A stretch of 64,000 nucleotides of DNA from Geomonas paludis (GCF_014193585.1 NZ_BLXY01000009.1:1-64000); one strand, 5' to 3'; counted from the first letter of the stretch, positions 41,865 to 50,851 are shown. Made by a program: numbers and translations. The notes: generated from the letters alone by a model not told the origin.

Positions 41865-43265
41865 TCACAAAAGGCACGAGATGATGCTCCGCGCGCAGGA
41901 ATTGACCTGCTCACCCAGGTGCACCAGCACCAGCACCTGCTGCATGGTCAGCCAGCGGTAGTCGGGGGGGAGCGCCAGTTCGGTCTTCTCGGGAAGCATC
42001 AGGATGCGGTGCAGGTTGTATTCCCGGTAAAAACGCGCCCCTTCCTCGGCCTGACGGCTCTCGTGAACCAGCGGGAAGGGGCCGGGCGCGGCGAACTCCT
42101 CGAACAGGAACGGCTTTTCCAGCTTCGCGTTCCCTTCGTAGTTGCCCTGGGTGAACTGCGCCGTGGGGCCGAGCTGGACCGTGGAGCGGTTGCCTGCCTC
42201 GGCCTTGGCCTGCATCAGCAGCTCCGGCCCGTCGGGTCCCTCGCGAAGCAGCAGCCCGATGATCCCTGGGGCGGGGTTCTCGATGATCGGCTGTCCCCAT
42301 GCCCCCACCTCCCTGGTTTGCGAGGAGACCTTCAGTCCCACGATGCGGAAGAAAGAGCTGGAAACATGGGAGAAGTAGCCCTTCTCGTCCAGGCGCCATT
42401 CCCGGAGATCGTTCAACCCGATGCGCCTGGTCAGCATGTGCGTCATGGCCCGGCGGTCGTCCAGCCACTGCAGCGCGTCGCGCAGCCCCTCCCGGCCGGC
42501 TGCGGCGTCCCGTTGCCCCGTGTTCCCGGCGCCGACGAGGCAGGCCAGGATGCTGCGCGTGCAGGCGTTGACCAGGTTGTCCCGGCGGATGAGGGAGGCG
42601 ATCTGGCGCAGTGTCAGCCAGATGAACCCCTCAGGGAGCTCCACCGGCACCTCATCCCCGGCCAGGATGATCATGTTGCGGTTGGACTTGTACAGGAACC
42701 GGCCGCCATCCTCGGTCTGCAGGCGTGCAAACAGGCGCCGGGCCGGGTCCGGCTCGATGAACAGTTCGATGAAGAGGGGTTTGGCTCCGCCGTGGGCCCT
42801 GGTGTAGTTGCTGTAGGTGGCCTGGACCGTCGGGGAAAGCTGGACACCTCCCACGTTGCCCGGTTCCTCCTTGGCCTGCAGGCAGAAGTGGAGCGTGCCT
42901 TCGATGTACTTGGCCAGAATGCCCAGGATCCCCACCTCCGGCTGCTCGATGATGGGCTGGTCCCATTCCAGCTGGTGATGCCCCACCCGGTGCCGGACGT
43001 GCACCCCCATCACGCTGAAGAAGCGACCGCTATCGTGGTGGATGTTACCGGTGGCAGCTTCCCTATGCCACCCCTGCACCGCCTCCAGCGGCACCTGCAT
43101 GTTGCTGAGGGAGCACTTCTCCCGCGCCGCGGTGATCCACCGGTCGACGAAGCCGTCGCTGTGCAGTGCGAAGGCGCTGCTTCGGGAGGCGGCCACCCCT
43201 GCGGCGTGATCGTCGGGTACGCTGCCCCCTGCCGCGAGCATCGCGGCGCTCATGTTAGCGGCCAT
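41865..43265 (-). CDS. NDP-hexose 2,3-dehydratase (EvaA-like)
   Basis: 466 aa with two homologous halves. Half 1 has FFSVMGVHVRHRVGHHQLEW, DQPIIEQPEVGILGILAKYI and LQAKEEPGNVGGVQLSPTVQ; half 2 has GQPIIENPAPGIIGLLLREG and QAKAEAGNRSTVQLGPTAQF. This twin-domain layout and the QAKxExGN block are those of EvaA/TylX3-type enzymes, which remove the C-2 hydroxyl of dTDP-4-keto-6-deoxyglucose, the committing step to 2-deoxysugars. Its start overlaps the GT2 stop by 11 bases. Such enzymes are best known from actinomycete antibiotic pathways. Confidence 0.87.
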   Translation of the reverse strand: MAANMSAAMLAAGGSVPDDHAAGVAASRSSAFALHSDGFVDRWITAAREKCSLSNMQVPLEAVQGWHREAATGNIHHDSGRFFSVMGVHVRHRVGHHQLEWDQPIIEQPEVGILGILAKYIEGTLHFCLQAKEEPGNVGGVQLSPTVQATYSNYTRAHGGAKPLFIELFIEPDPARRLFARLQTEDGGRFLYKSNRNMIILAGDEVPVELPEGFIWLTLRQIASLIRRDNLVNACTRSILACLVGAGNTGQRDAAAGREGLRDALQWLDDRRAMTHMLTRRIGLNDLREWRLDEKGYFSHVSSSFFRIVGLKVSSQTREVGAWGQPIIENPAPGIIGLLLREGPDGPELLMQAKAEAGNRSTVQLGPTAQFTQGNYEGNAKLEKPFLFEEFAAPGPFPLVHESRQAEEGARFYREYNLHRILMLPEKTELALPPDYRWLTMQQVLVLVHLGEQVNSCARSIISCLL

Positions 43266-44202
43266 TGTGCTCCCTCCCCGCGGCCCAGGTTTCCCTGACG
43301 ATGAATTGCGGCTCCTGGTTCAGCTTGAGGTAGATGCGCCCCACGTACTCGCCGACGACCCCGGTGGCCAGCAACTGGACGCCGCGGAAGAACATGGTGA
43401 TGGAGTTCACCGATTCGATATCGCTTGGGTCGCTCAGCATGGGAAGCCAGCCCCGGATCAGCATGGCGCAGACGGAGTAGATTCCGGAAAGGGTCAGCAC
43501 CGCTCCCCCCACCGCCAGCAGGCGCAGCGGTATCAGCGAATAGCTAACGAACACGTTGCCCCACAAGTCGATCAGTTTCTTGAGCGTGTAACCGGACCTC
43601 CCTTCGCGGCGCGGGTCATGACGCACCTGGACGGTGCCGATGTTGCGCGTGCTGCGCAGGATGAGAGCATCGAGGTAGACGTTGGGGCTCTTGTGCGCGA
43701 CGAGTTGGTCCACCAGGAAGCGGTTCATCACCTTGAAGCTGGAAAGGTAGAGGCTGGCCGGCTTGTCGAGGGTGACGCGGGCGAGAGTGCCGTTCAGATA
43801 GCTCCCCACGTTGCGGAACCAGTGGTCGCTTTTTTCCGGATACTGACAGTAGACGACGTCGTACCCCTTGGCGATCGCGGCCAGCAGCTTGGGCACCTCC
43901 GCGGGCGGGTTCTGGAAGTCGTCATCCATGATGACGACGTAATCACCGCGGGCCTGGTTCAGCCCGGCCATCACCGCGTTGTGTTCGCCGAAATTGCGCG
44001 ACAGGGAGAGGTAGGTCACCGTCTCCGGGTACTCCTCGTGGAGCCGCCGGCAGACGACAGCGGAGCCGTCGCGGCTGTAGTCGTTCACGAGGACGATCTC
44101 GAGCCGGTATTGGTCCTTTAGTTGAGAGACCAGGGCCTTACACAGTGGGGCTATGGTCTTCTCGGCATTGTATACAGGTATGACGATGGATATGAGAGGC
44201 AT
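43255..44202 (-). CDS. Family 2 glycosyltransferase, polyprenyl-phosphate type (GtrB/ArnC-like)
   Basis: 315 aa. GT-A domain opening ISIVIPVYNAEKTI, with VNDYSRDGS, SLSRNFGEHNAVMAGL and the metal-binding DDD (93-95, VIMDDDFQNPP). Two C-terminal membrane segments (about 228-255 and 265-290) as in GtrB, ArnC and DPM1 relatives that load a sugar onto undecaprenyl phosphate. First enzyme of the overlapping operon, so it likely charges the lipid carrier with the sugar made by the genes downstream. Confidence 0.93.
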   Translation of the reverse strand: MPLISIVIPVYNAEKTIAPLCKALVSQLKDQYRLEIVLVNDYSRDGSAVVCRRLHEEYPETVTYLSLSRNFGEHNAVMAGLNQARGDYVVIMDDDFQNPPAEVPKLLAAIAKGYDVVYCQYPEKSDHWFRNVGSYLNGTLARVTLDKPASLYLSSFKVMNRFLVDQLVAHKSPNVYLDALILRSTRNIGTVQVRHDPRREGRSGYTLKKLIDLWGNVFVSYSLIPLRLLAVGGAVLTLSGIYSVCAMLIRGWLPMLSDPSDIESVNSITMFFRGVQLLATGVVGEYVGRIYLKLNQEPQFIVRETWAAGREHNGR

Positions 44203-44397
44203 GGCACTCTTCCGCGCTGGTGTCCCCAGGGGGACGTGTCAAGGCTGCCGGCCGCGCGACAAGGCACGATGGCTCCACTGCAGCTCAAGCAGGCGGGCAC
44301 GACGCACCGTGGCACAGGTATGACGCGACCCGGCCTTGTCGCGGATGCGACAGGCAAAGGTGCGGCTACACCGGCCGGTTCGAAGCAAGTCAGGGGA

Positions 44398-44730
44398 TCA
44401 GCTGGAGGGTGGGGAACGCCCGGGAAGGGTTGGCGGGTAGGGGGGGACGGTATCAGCAGCCGCGAGCCGGTTGAAAGTGACGAGGTGACCGGCTGGCAGG
44501 TTGAGGCAGTGGTGCTGGAACTCGCCGTCGATGGCGTGGACGGGGCAGGCATTGCTGCAGTCGGCTTTGGAGGCGGAGGCTTCTTTCTGGACGCACTGGT
44601 TGAGGACGGCACGCGGCTTGGGCTTAGGCCCCGGGGAACGGTCGAGGAGCGCAATCCTCATACCTGCGAAGACCAGGAAGAAGATCACGGCGAACGCCGC
44701 CGCAACTTGTACCTTTCTGCTGTTCACCAT
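44398..44730 (-). CDS. Small membrane-anchored hypothetical protein
   Basis: 110 aa. One N-terminal membrane helix (VQVAAAFAVIFFLVFAGMRI), then a basic Pro-rich stretch and four cysteines in the exported part (NQCVQKE, ADCSNACP, HHCLNL), which could form disulfides or bind a cofactor. The ATG at 44730 fits the membrane helix; the ribosome site is weak. It is 195 bases upstream of the GT2 gene on the same strand and may be part of that operon. No family recognised. Confidence 0.5.
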   Translation of the reverse strand: MVNSRKVQVAAAFAVIFFLVFAGMRIALLDRSPGPKPKPRAVLNQCVQKEASASKADCSNACPVHAIDGEFQHHCLNLPAGHLVTFNRLAAADTVPPYPPTLPGRSPPSS

Positions 44731-44934
44731 TGTTCTCGGCCCGGCTCCAGGGAAGATCACGCCGCACCCGAATTGGCTGACAGTCAGACTGCAGAACAGG
44801 TGAGGCAACGTGAAACATAGCGTGAAACTGGTCGACAAGTCAACCCATTAGACTGAACACATCCAGGAAGATAGAAACTACTGCGTTTAAACCTTGTCTG
44901 ATCAGGCATGATCTTCCGCCAAATGCGTCCACAT

Positions 44935-45045
44935 CCCCTCTCCCTCCGGGAGAGGGCCAGGGTGAGGGCGTTGCCCAAGGCAAATTATCGCAGCAGGCAG
45001 AGGCCCTCACCCGCCCGTTGGGCACCCTCTCCCAGAGGGAGAGGG
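44935..45045. repeat. Dispersed repeat family A, copy 5 (inverted pair)
   Basis: CCCCTCTCCCTCCGGGAGAG with GGCCAGGGTGAGGGC and inverted GCCCTCACCCGCCCGTTGGG with CACCCTCTCCCAGAGGGAGA. It occupies the middle of the 361-base gap 44731-45091, in which no gene is visible. Confidence 0.88.
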
Positions 45046-45091
45046 ACTACGATTGGTCCTCCGTGTCCTCTGTGGCAATGCTTGTAGGGTT

Positions 45092-45703
45092 TTAAGCGCC
45101 GATCTTCAGGAAGTTCCTGACGCCGGTGAAGACGATCTGGGCGGCGAGCGCGGCGACGAAGAGACCGGTCAGCTTGCTCAGGATGGTGATCCCCTTCTTG
45201 CCGACGATATGCTCGATGAAGGAGGCGCAGACCAGGAGGATGCCGACGCAGAGCACGGCCATGGCGAGGGCGGCAAGCCCCACGAAGACCTGCCAGTTGT
45301 GCTGCACCTCGGCGCCCATGACCAGGAGGGCGCCGGTGGTCCCGGGGCCGACCGTGACCGGTATCGCCAGGGGGACGACGGAGATGGCGCCGCGCTTTTC
45401 GCTCGCGGGCGCGCTGTCGTCGCCGTGCACCATGTGCACCGCCGAGAGGAAGAGGAGGCTCCCCGCGCCGATCCTGAAGGAATCGAGCGTGATCCCGAAC
45501 AGGGAGAACAGGGTGTTGCCGAAGGAGTACAGGACGAAGCAGGCGACCAGGACGGCGAGGGTCACCCGCAGCGCTGTGGCGCGCCGCTCACCGGCGGTGA
45601 GCTCGGGAGTCATGGCCAGGAAGGTGGAGAGTACGAAGAAGGGGGTGAGCAGGAAGAAGAACCTGATCCACACGGTGAAGAAAAAATCCGAATAAGCTTC
45701 CAT
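45092..45703 (-). CDS. MarC-family integral membrane protein
   Basis: 203 aa with six hydrophobic segments. The family pattern is clear: FFLLTPFFVLSTFLAMTPEL at the start, VVPLAIPVTVGPGTTGALLV in the middle and SKLTGLFVAALAAQIVFTGV at the end. MarC proteins were once linked to multiple antibiotic resistance but their function is unknown. Single gene. Confidence 0.92.
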   Translation of the reverse strand: MEAYSDFFFTVWIRFFFLLTPFFVLSTFLAMTPELTAGERRATALRVTLAVLVACFVLYSFGNTLFSLFGITLDSFRIGAGSLLFLSAVHMVHGDDSAPASEKRGAISVVPLAIPVTVGPGTTGALLVMGAEVQHNWQVFVGLAALAMAVLCVGILLVCASFIEHIVGKKGITILSKLTGLFVAALAAQIVFTGVRNFLKIGA

Positions 45704-45770
45704 CCTGTAACAAACTCTCCTTTATTCGGACCTCCACCGCGGCAGCCGGGGTAACCGGCACGGTCAAAGT

Positions 45771-45800
45771 TGTAGGGGCGAATAATTATTCGCCCCTACA
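45771..45800. repeat. Perfect 30-base palindrome
   Basis: TGTAGGGGCGAATAA is followed directly by its reverse complement TTATTCGCCCCTACA, giving 15 perfect pairs without a loop. Palindromes of this type occur as dispersed repeats in many bacterial genomes; it may also terminate transcription on either strand. Confidence 0.9.
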
Positions 45801-45839
45801 GACACCCGCACGCTTACCCCCACCAAGGGGAAGGTCCAG

Positions 45840-46829
45840 CTATTGTGCAATCTTGAGTACGATCTTGCCGAAGTGCTTGTCTTCTTCCATCATCCGGTGC
45901 GCCTCGACCACCTGGTCGATGGGGAACACCTTCTCGATGATGGGGACGATGGTGCGGTCGGCGAACTTGGGCATGGCGCGACGCACGAACTCGGCGGCGA
46001 TCTCACCCTTCTCGGAAACCGGGCGGGAGCGGAGCACGCTGCCGATGATCTGCTGACGCTTCACCATCATGAGCGCCAGGTTGAGCTCGGCCTTGATGCC
46101 GGAGATGACGCCGATGATGACCAGCCTTCCCTTGTAACCCAGGGAGTTCATGTTGGGGGCCAAGTACTTGGCGCCGACGTGGTCCAGGATCACGTCCACA
46201 CCTTTCTTGTTGGTGAACTCCTTCACGGCCTCGCTGAAGTCCGGGGTCTCGCGGAAGTTGATCACCAGGTCCGCGCCCAGCTCCTTGACCCGCTCGAGCT
46301 TCTCGGGGGACGCGGTGACGATCAGCTTGGCGTTGGGCACCAGGGCCTTGCAGAGCTGGATGGCCGCGGTATTGACGCCCCCGCCGCCGCCATGCAGGAT
46401 CGCGGTCTGGCCGTCCTCGAGCCCGCCGATCATGAACACGTTGAGGAACGCGGTGATGTAGGACTCGCAGATGCAGGCGGCCTCCTCGAAGCTGACGCTT
46501 TCCGGGATCGGCATCAGGTGGTTGGCGTAGGCCACGGCGTACTCGGCGTAACCGCCGCCGCCCACCAGCGACACCACGCGGTCACCCACCTTCCACCCGG
46601 TAACGCCTGCGCCCAGTTCCTCGACGACGCCGGCCACCTCCAGTCCCAGGATCTCGGAATCGCCGGGCGGGGGGGGATATTTCCCCTCGCGCTGCACCAG
46701 GTCGGGGCGGTTGATCGAGGTGGCGTACACCTTGATCAGTACCTCGTTTTCCTTGGGGGTGGGCTTGTCCACCTCGCCCACCTTGAGCACCTCGACGCCG
46801 CCGAAACCTTCCATCAGTACCGCTTTCAT
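45840..46829 (-). CDS. NAD(P)H-quinone oxidoreductase family protein (zinc-free MDR, PIG3-like)
   Basis: 329 aa. Medium-chain dehydrogenase fold: MKAVLMEGFGGVEVLKVGEV at the start, GLEVAGVVEELGAGVTGWKVGDRV, the nucleotide motif ILHGGGGGVNTAAIQL and DVILDHVGAKY. It lacks the structural-zinc cysteines, as quinone oxidoreductases do. It reduces quinones or related electrophiles with NADPH. The ATG at 46829 has GGAGGAAGGCC upstream; the longer frame is spurious. Confidence 0.92.
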   Translation of the reverse strand: MKAVLMEGFGGVEVLKVGEVDKPTPKENEVLIKVYATSINRPDLVQREGKYPPPPGDSEILGLEVAGVVEELGAGVTGWKVGDRVVSLVGGGGYAEYAVAYANHLMPIPESVSFEEAACICESYITAFLNVFMIGGLEDGQTAILHGGGGGVNTAAIQLCKALVPNAKLIVTASPEKLERVKELGADLVINFRETPDFSEAVKEFTNKKGVDVILDHVGAKYLAPNMNSLGYKGRLVIIGVISGIKAELNLALMMVKRQQIIGSVLRSRPVSEKGEIAAEFVRRAMPKFADRTIVPIIEKVFPIDQVVEAHRMMEEDKHFGKIVLKIAQ

Positions 46830-46956
46830 GGCCTTCCTCCTGTATCGATTGAATTCATGGCAGCCGAGTGACCCGGCCACGATAGTGTATACGCGCGACA
46901 CTATCTCAAAAATGTGCGCCCTTTATCAACGGAATTCTCTCAGGAGGAGGAAAAAG

Positions 46957-47325
46957 TCAGCGGAATTTTATGGCAGTCCCGCGCGCGGTAATCTCGCTCT
47001 TGGGGAAGAAGATGTAGGTGTCCATCTCCACTTTGACTTCGGGGAGGATCACGGCGTCGGCTCCGATCTTGGCCGCCTCGGCGCGCAGGGCGTCGTTGGC
47101 CCAGCTGTAATCGGCAGGGGTGAGGTCTTCCTTGTCGCCGTAGCGCACGCGGTGCACCTCGATGGTCCCCACCTTCTTATAGGGACGCAGCACTTCGTCC
47201 TGTGCCAGTACCGGCGGGGCATCCCTTCTCAGGACCACCTTGGTGCAGCCGACGGCGGACAGCATGAGGCACAGCAGCAAAAGCAGAGGCGGGAAGTGTT
47301 TCAGTGTCCGGTAGAACTGTTCCAT
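46957..47325 (-). CDS. Putative lipoprotein
   Basis: 122 aa. A lipoprotein signal, PPLLLLLCLMLSAVGC, ends at Cys near residue 27. The mature part contains LRPYKKVGTIEVHRVRYGD and AEAAKIGADAVILPEVKVEM, an alpha/beta pattern like small YbjQ-like or DUF4156-type lipoproteins, but no family can be named with confidence. The ATG at 47325 is preceded by GGGAGAGATC. Confidence 0.78.
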   Translation of the reverse strand: MEQFYRTLKHFPPLLLLLCLMLSAVGCTKVVLRRDAPPVLAQDEVLRPYKKVGTIEVHRVRYGDKEDLTPADYSWANDALRAEAAKIGADAVILPEVKVEMDTYIFFPKSEITARGTAIKFR

Positions 47326-47469
47326 GATCTCTCCCAGGCGGAGTCGAATCCCCGCTCGATGCGGGTGCAGCCACATAGTTTAACTGCCATTTTCCCACTT
47401 TACAACACTCTTTTGGGCGTGCTAGTATTTCGCGTTTCATTCACAAACTGATCGGAAAGGAAGCGGATC

Positions 47470-48213
47470 ATGTCAGGCCATAATAAATGGAGTACCATCA
47501 AGCACAAGAAAGGCGCCGCGGATGCCAAGCGCGGCAAGATATTCACCAAGCTGATCAAGGAAATCACCGTTGCCGCTAAGCTCGGCGGTGGCGACCCGGA
47601 TGGGAACCCGCGCCTGAGGACTGCTATCGATAAGGCAAAGGGCGAGAACATGCCCAAGGACAACGTCGAGCGCGCCATCAAGAAGGGCGTGGGCGGGATG
47701 GAAGGCGTGAACTACGAGGAGACCACCTACGAAGGGTACGGTCCGGGCGGCACCGCGGTGCTGGTGGAGGTCATGACCGACAACCGCAACCGCACCGTTT
47801 CCGACGTCAGGAGCACCTTCTCCAAGTGCAACGGCAACATGGGCGAGACCGGCTGCGTCTCCTGGCTCTTCGACAAGAAGGGGCTCCTGGTGTACCCGAA
47901 GAGCACCGATTTCGACAAGCTCTTCGAAGCCGCCATCGAGGCCGGTGCCGACGACGTCGCCGATGAAGACGAGCAGTACGAGGTACTGACCGACCCGACC
48001 GCGTTCCACCAGGTGAAGACCGCGCTCGAGGCGGCAGGCTTCAAACCGGAGTCCGCCGAGATCACCATGATCCCGCAGACCATGGTCAAGCTGGAAGGCA
48101 AGAACGCCGAGAACATGCTGAAGCTGATGGACCGTCTCGAGGACAACGACGACGTCCAGAACGTCTACGCCAACTTCGACATCTCCGCCGAGGACATGGA
48201 AAAGATGATGTAG
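47470..48213 (+). CDS. yebC: YebC/PmpR-family protein (TACO1 family)
   Basis: 247 aa. The N terminus [20 protein letters not shown], the [15 protein letters not shown] block and the C-terminal [15 protein letters not shown] are diagnostic. The family includes transcription regulators and translation factors that help ribosomes pass difficult sequences. AAAGGAAGCGG precedes the ATG. It is upstream of ruvC-ruvA, the common bacterial order, but with a terminator in between. Confidence 0.97.
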   Translation: MSGHNKWSTIKHKKGAADAKRGKIFTKLIKEITVAAKLGGGDPDGNPRLRTAIDKAKGENMPKDNVERAIKKGVGGMEGVNYEETTYEGYGPGGTAVLVEVMTDNRNRTVSDVRSTFSKCNGNMGETGCVSWLFDKKGLLVYPKSTDFDKLFEAAIEAGADDVADEDEQYEVLTDPTAFHQVKTALEAAGFKPESAEITMIPQTMVKLEGKNAENMLKLMDRLEDNDDVQNVYANFDISAEDMEKMM

Positions 48214-48240
48214 CAAAAGCGTGTTGTTTTGTGGTACTAA

Positions 48241-48268
48241 GAGCGCGGGCATTCCCCGCGCTTTTTTA
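48241..48268 (+). terminator. Intrinsic terminator after yebC
   Basis: AGCGCGGG and CCCGCGCT pair around a short loop followed by six T. Confidence 0.9.
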
Positions 48269-48292
48269 TTTGAAGCAAAGACAAACCTTTCA

Positions 48293-48398
48293 CAAGGAGA
48301 ACATCTGAGGAAATCTGAGAAAGGCAAAGGCTTTGAGAAATACTGAAGTCGGGTTTTCTCAGAGTTTTTTCTCAGATGTCCTCAGATTTCCTCCTTGT
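48293..48398. repeat. Long inverted repeat between yebC and ruvC
   Basis: CAAGGAGAACATCTGAGGAA with ATCTGAGAAA (48293-48322) and the inverted TTTCTCAGATGTCCTCAGAT with TTCCTCCTTG (48369-48398) form a stem of about 28 pairs. Each arm itself contains two ATCTGAG units. It lies just before ruvC and might affect its expression. Confidence 0.85.
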
Positions 48399-48419
48399 TA
48401 ACGGTTTTCAGGATTTCTC

Positions 48420-48914
48420 ATGGTTATTCTCGGCATCGACCCCGGCTCCCGCAAGACGGGCTACGGCCTCATCTCCAAACAGGGCAACCGCCTGGTCCAC
48501 ATCGACAACGGCGCCATCTTCACCCAGAGCGCCAAGGACTTCCCGCAGCGCCTGGAGAAGATCTTCACCGGCCTCTCCGCGATCATCGCCGAGTACCAGC
48601 CGGAAGTGGTCGCGGTGGAAAACGTGTTCCTGGCCAAGAACGCCATGAGCGCTTTGAAGCTGGGGCAGGCACGCGGCGCCGCAATCGTCGCCGCGGTCAA
48701 CGTGGGACTGCCGGTGCACGAGTACACCGCCATGCAGGTGAAGCAGGCGGTGGTCGGCACCGGCCGCGCCGAGAAGACCCAGGTGCAGCAGATGATCAAG
48801 GCCCTTTTGAACCTCCCCGAGGTGGCCCAGGAGGACGCCTCCGACGCCCTCGCCGTCGCCATCTGCCACGCCCACTCCGCCGGCATCAGCACCTTGCTGA
48901 AAAGCATCAGGTAG
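48420..48914 (+). CDS. ruvC: Holliday junction resolvase RuvC
   Basis: 164 aa. Catalytic acids are in place: Asp in [15 protein letters not shown], Glu in [12 protein letters not shown], and the C-terminal acids in [15 protein letters not shown]. RuvC cuts Holliday junctions held by RuvAB. Length fits (about 160-170). CAGGA precedes the ATG. ruvA follows after 171 bases that hold a family A repeat. Confidence 0.97.
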   Translation: MVILGIDPGSRKTGYGLISKQGNRLVHIDNGAIFTQSAKDFPQRLEKIFTGLSAIIAEYQPEVVAVENVFLAKNAMSALKLGQARGAAIVAAVNVGLPVHEYTAMQVKQAVVGTGRAEKTQVQQMIKALLNLPEVAQEDASDALAVAICHAHSAGISTLLKSIR

Positions 48915-48961
48915 CGAGCCAAATTTCAGTATCGTCCCTACTGGCCATGTTCTTCCGCTAG

Positions 48962-49059
48962 TCCCCTCTCCCCCCGGGAGAGGGTGCCCGAAGGGCGGGT
49001 GAGGGAGGACTCGCTCGCTCCCCCCCTCACCCCGGCCCTCTCCCAAAGGGAGAGGGGAT
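48962..49059. repeat. Dispersed repeat family A, copy 6 (inverted pair)
   Basis: CCCTCTCCCCCCGGGAGAGG with GTGCCCGAAGGGCGGGTGAG and inverted CCCTCACCCCGGCCCTCTCC with AAAGGGAGAGGGG. It separates ruvC from ruvA, which are usually adjacent. Confidence 0.88.
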
Positions 49060-49085
49060 GCTATCAATTGTCCATCGAGGTTTAA

Positions 49086-49685
49086 ATGATCGCCCTTCTC
49101 ACCGGCAAGATCGCGCACAAGGCCCCCGACTACGTCATCCTGGACGTGAACGGCGTGGGCTACCAGGTCTTCATCCCCTTCTCCACCTACTACGCGCTCC
49201 CCGCCGAAGGGGGCACGACCACGCTGCAGGTGCACACCTCCGTCAAGGAGGACGCCATCAACCTGTACGGCTTCCGCACCCAGCAGGAAAAGGAACTGTT
49301 CCAACTGCTGATCGGGGTCTCCGGTGTGGGACCCAAACTCGCCAACAGCATCCTCTCCAACAGCGAGCCGTCCGAGCTCTCCGAGTCGCTGGTCAGCGGC
49401 AACATCGCCAGGCTTTCCGCCATACCGGGCATCGGCAAAAAAACCGCCGAGCGGCTGGTGCTGGAACTCAAGGAAAAGATGAAGAAGCTGGGCATGACGG
49501 CCGCGGCGCCGGGGACGGCAGCCGCACCGCCCAAGGCAGAGATCCGCGATGACGTCCTGTCTGCGTTGATCAACCTGGGCTACAAGGAGAACGTAGTACA
49601 AAAGGCATTGGCTGAACTGAAATTTCCCGAAGATGCCACAGTGGAGTCACTTCTTAAGCAGGCACTGAAGAAACTGATGAAATAA
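49086..49685 (+). CDS. ruvA: Holliday junction DNA helicase subunit RuvA
   Basis: 199 aa. Domain I MIALLTGKIAHKAPDYVILD with GVGYQVFIP; two helix-hairpin-helix motifs LIGVSGVGPKLANSILS and LSAIPGIGKKTAERLVLEL; flexible Ala/Pro linker near 140-150; domain III (LINLGYKENVVQKALAEL) that contacts RuvB. It binds four-way junctions. GAGG precedes the ATG. Confidence 0.97.
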   Translation: MIALLTGKIAHKAPDYVILDVNGVGYQVFIPFSTYYALPAEGGTTTLQVHTSVKEDAINLYGFRTQQEKELFQLLIGVSGVGPKLANSILSNSEPSELSESLVSGNIARLSAIPGIGKKTAERLVLELKEKMKKLGMTAAAPGTAAAPPKAEIRDDVLSALINLGYKENVVQKALAELKFPEDATVESLLKQALKKLMK

Positions 49686-49831
49686 GGACAATCTGTCATA
49701 AACGCTACAGTGCCACCTTCCTTCCATCGGCCCGTTTCTTACAGTAATATTGAACCTGATACATAACGGGATATACTCTCTGAGGCTACAGCCAATACTT
49801 TGCATGACCTGATCCTGAAAGGGGAAACACT

Positions 49832-50851
49832 ATGCGCACAACATTCATGTCGGCGATGGTTTTCTTGATGGCTCTCACGGTCCCTGTAATTGCAATGTGT
49901 GCCTCACCCAAAGAGAGAAAAGGCTCGGTCACTTTTGCCATAACCCTCAACTCCCCCCAGCAGGTGCAGGACGTCAAGATGTGGTTCCCCTACCCCACCT
50001 CGGACCTGAACCAGAAGATCGAGAACCTCCATTTCGACGGCAACTACTCAACCTTTACCCTCTCCCGCGAGCCGCAAAGCGGTGCGCTCTACCTGTACAC
50101 CGAATGGCACGGACCGCAGAAGGAGCGCCACCTGACCGTGACCTTCGACGCCACGGCGCAGGAGCGCAAGGTAGCCAAACTGGTGGAGCAGCCAGCCCCT
50201 TTCCCGCCTGAAGTCGTGAAATACGTAAAAGCGGAGTTCTGGATCCCGTCGGACGAAAAGAAGGTTAAGGCGCTGGCGCACCAGATCACCGCGGGCAAGA
50301 AAGGGACGCTCGGGAAGGCGCGCGCGGTCTACGACTGGGTGGTCGACAACACCAAGCGGGACCCCAACGTGCCGGGATGCGGCGTCGGCAACGTACAGGC
50401 CACCCTGGCGGCCCGCAGCGGCAAATGCGCCGACATCAGCACGCTCTACGTGGCGCTGGCCCGCGCCGCCGGCGTCCCGGCCCGCGAGGTCTTCGGCCTG
50501 AGGCTTGGGCGCCCCGGCCAGACCGACATATCAAACGGGCACCACTGCTGGGCCGAGTTCTACCTCCCCGGTACCGGCTGGGTGCCGGTGGACCCGGCCG
50601 ACGTCACCAAGGCGGTGTACGAGAAGAAGCTCACGCGCGCGGCCGCCAAGCCCTACCGCGAGTACTACTTCGGCGCCGTCGACGAATTCCGGATCGTGCT
50701 GCAAAAGGGGGGACGCGGCATCGTGTTCACCGAGGGAAACAAGGAGAAGGTCAACTACTTCATGTACCCGTACGCCGAGGCCGACGGCAAGAGCCTCGAT
50801 TACTGCCGCCCCGAGACCTTCGCCTACACCGTCAAGTTCCGGGAGCGCTGA
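49832..50851 (+). CDS. Secreted transglutaminase-like cysteine protease family protein
   Basis: 339 aa. Signal peptide (FMSAMVFLMALTVPVIAMC), a beta-rich N-terminal region, and a transglutaminase core with Cys199 (ARSGKCADISTLYVALAR), His238 (NGHHCWAEFYLPG) and Asp254 (WVPVDPADV). Such enzymes are mostly peptidases or amide-cleaving enzymes of the envelope. AAAGGGGAAAC precedes the ATG. Located between ruvA and ruvB, 80 bases upstream of a hybrid kinase. Confidence 0.88.
   Translation: MRTTFMSAMVFLMALTVPVIAMCASPKERKGSVTFAITLNSPQQVQDVKMWFPYPTSDLNQKIENLHFDGNYSTFTLSREPQSGALYLYTEWHGPQKERHLTVTFDATAQERKVAKLVEQPAPFPPEVVKYVKAEFWIPSDEKKVKALAHQITAGKKGTLGKARAVYDWVVDNTKRDPNVPGCGVGNVQATLAARSGKCADISTLYVALARAAGVPAREVFGLRLGRPGQTDISNGHHCWAEFYLPGTGWVPVDPADVTKAVYEKKLTRAAAKPYREYYFGAVDEFRIVLQKGGRGIVFTEGNKEKVNYFMYPYAEADGKSLDYCRPETFAYTVKFRER

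Noticed and set aside
40740-43298. An 852-codon plus-strand open frame over the sugar operon
   Set aside because: It spans several clear minus-strand genes with family motifs; no domain is recognisable in it.
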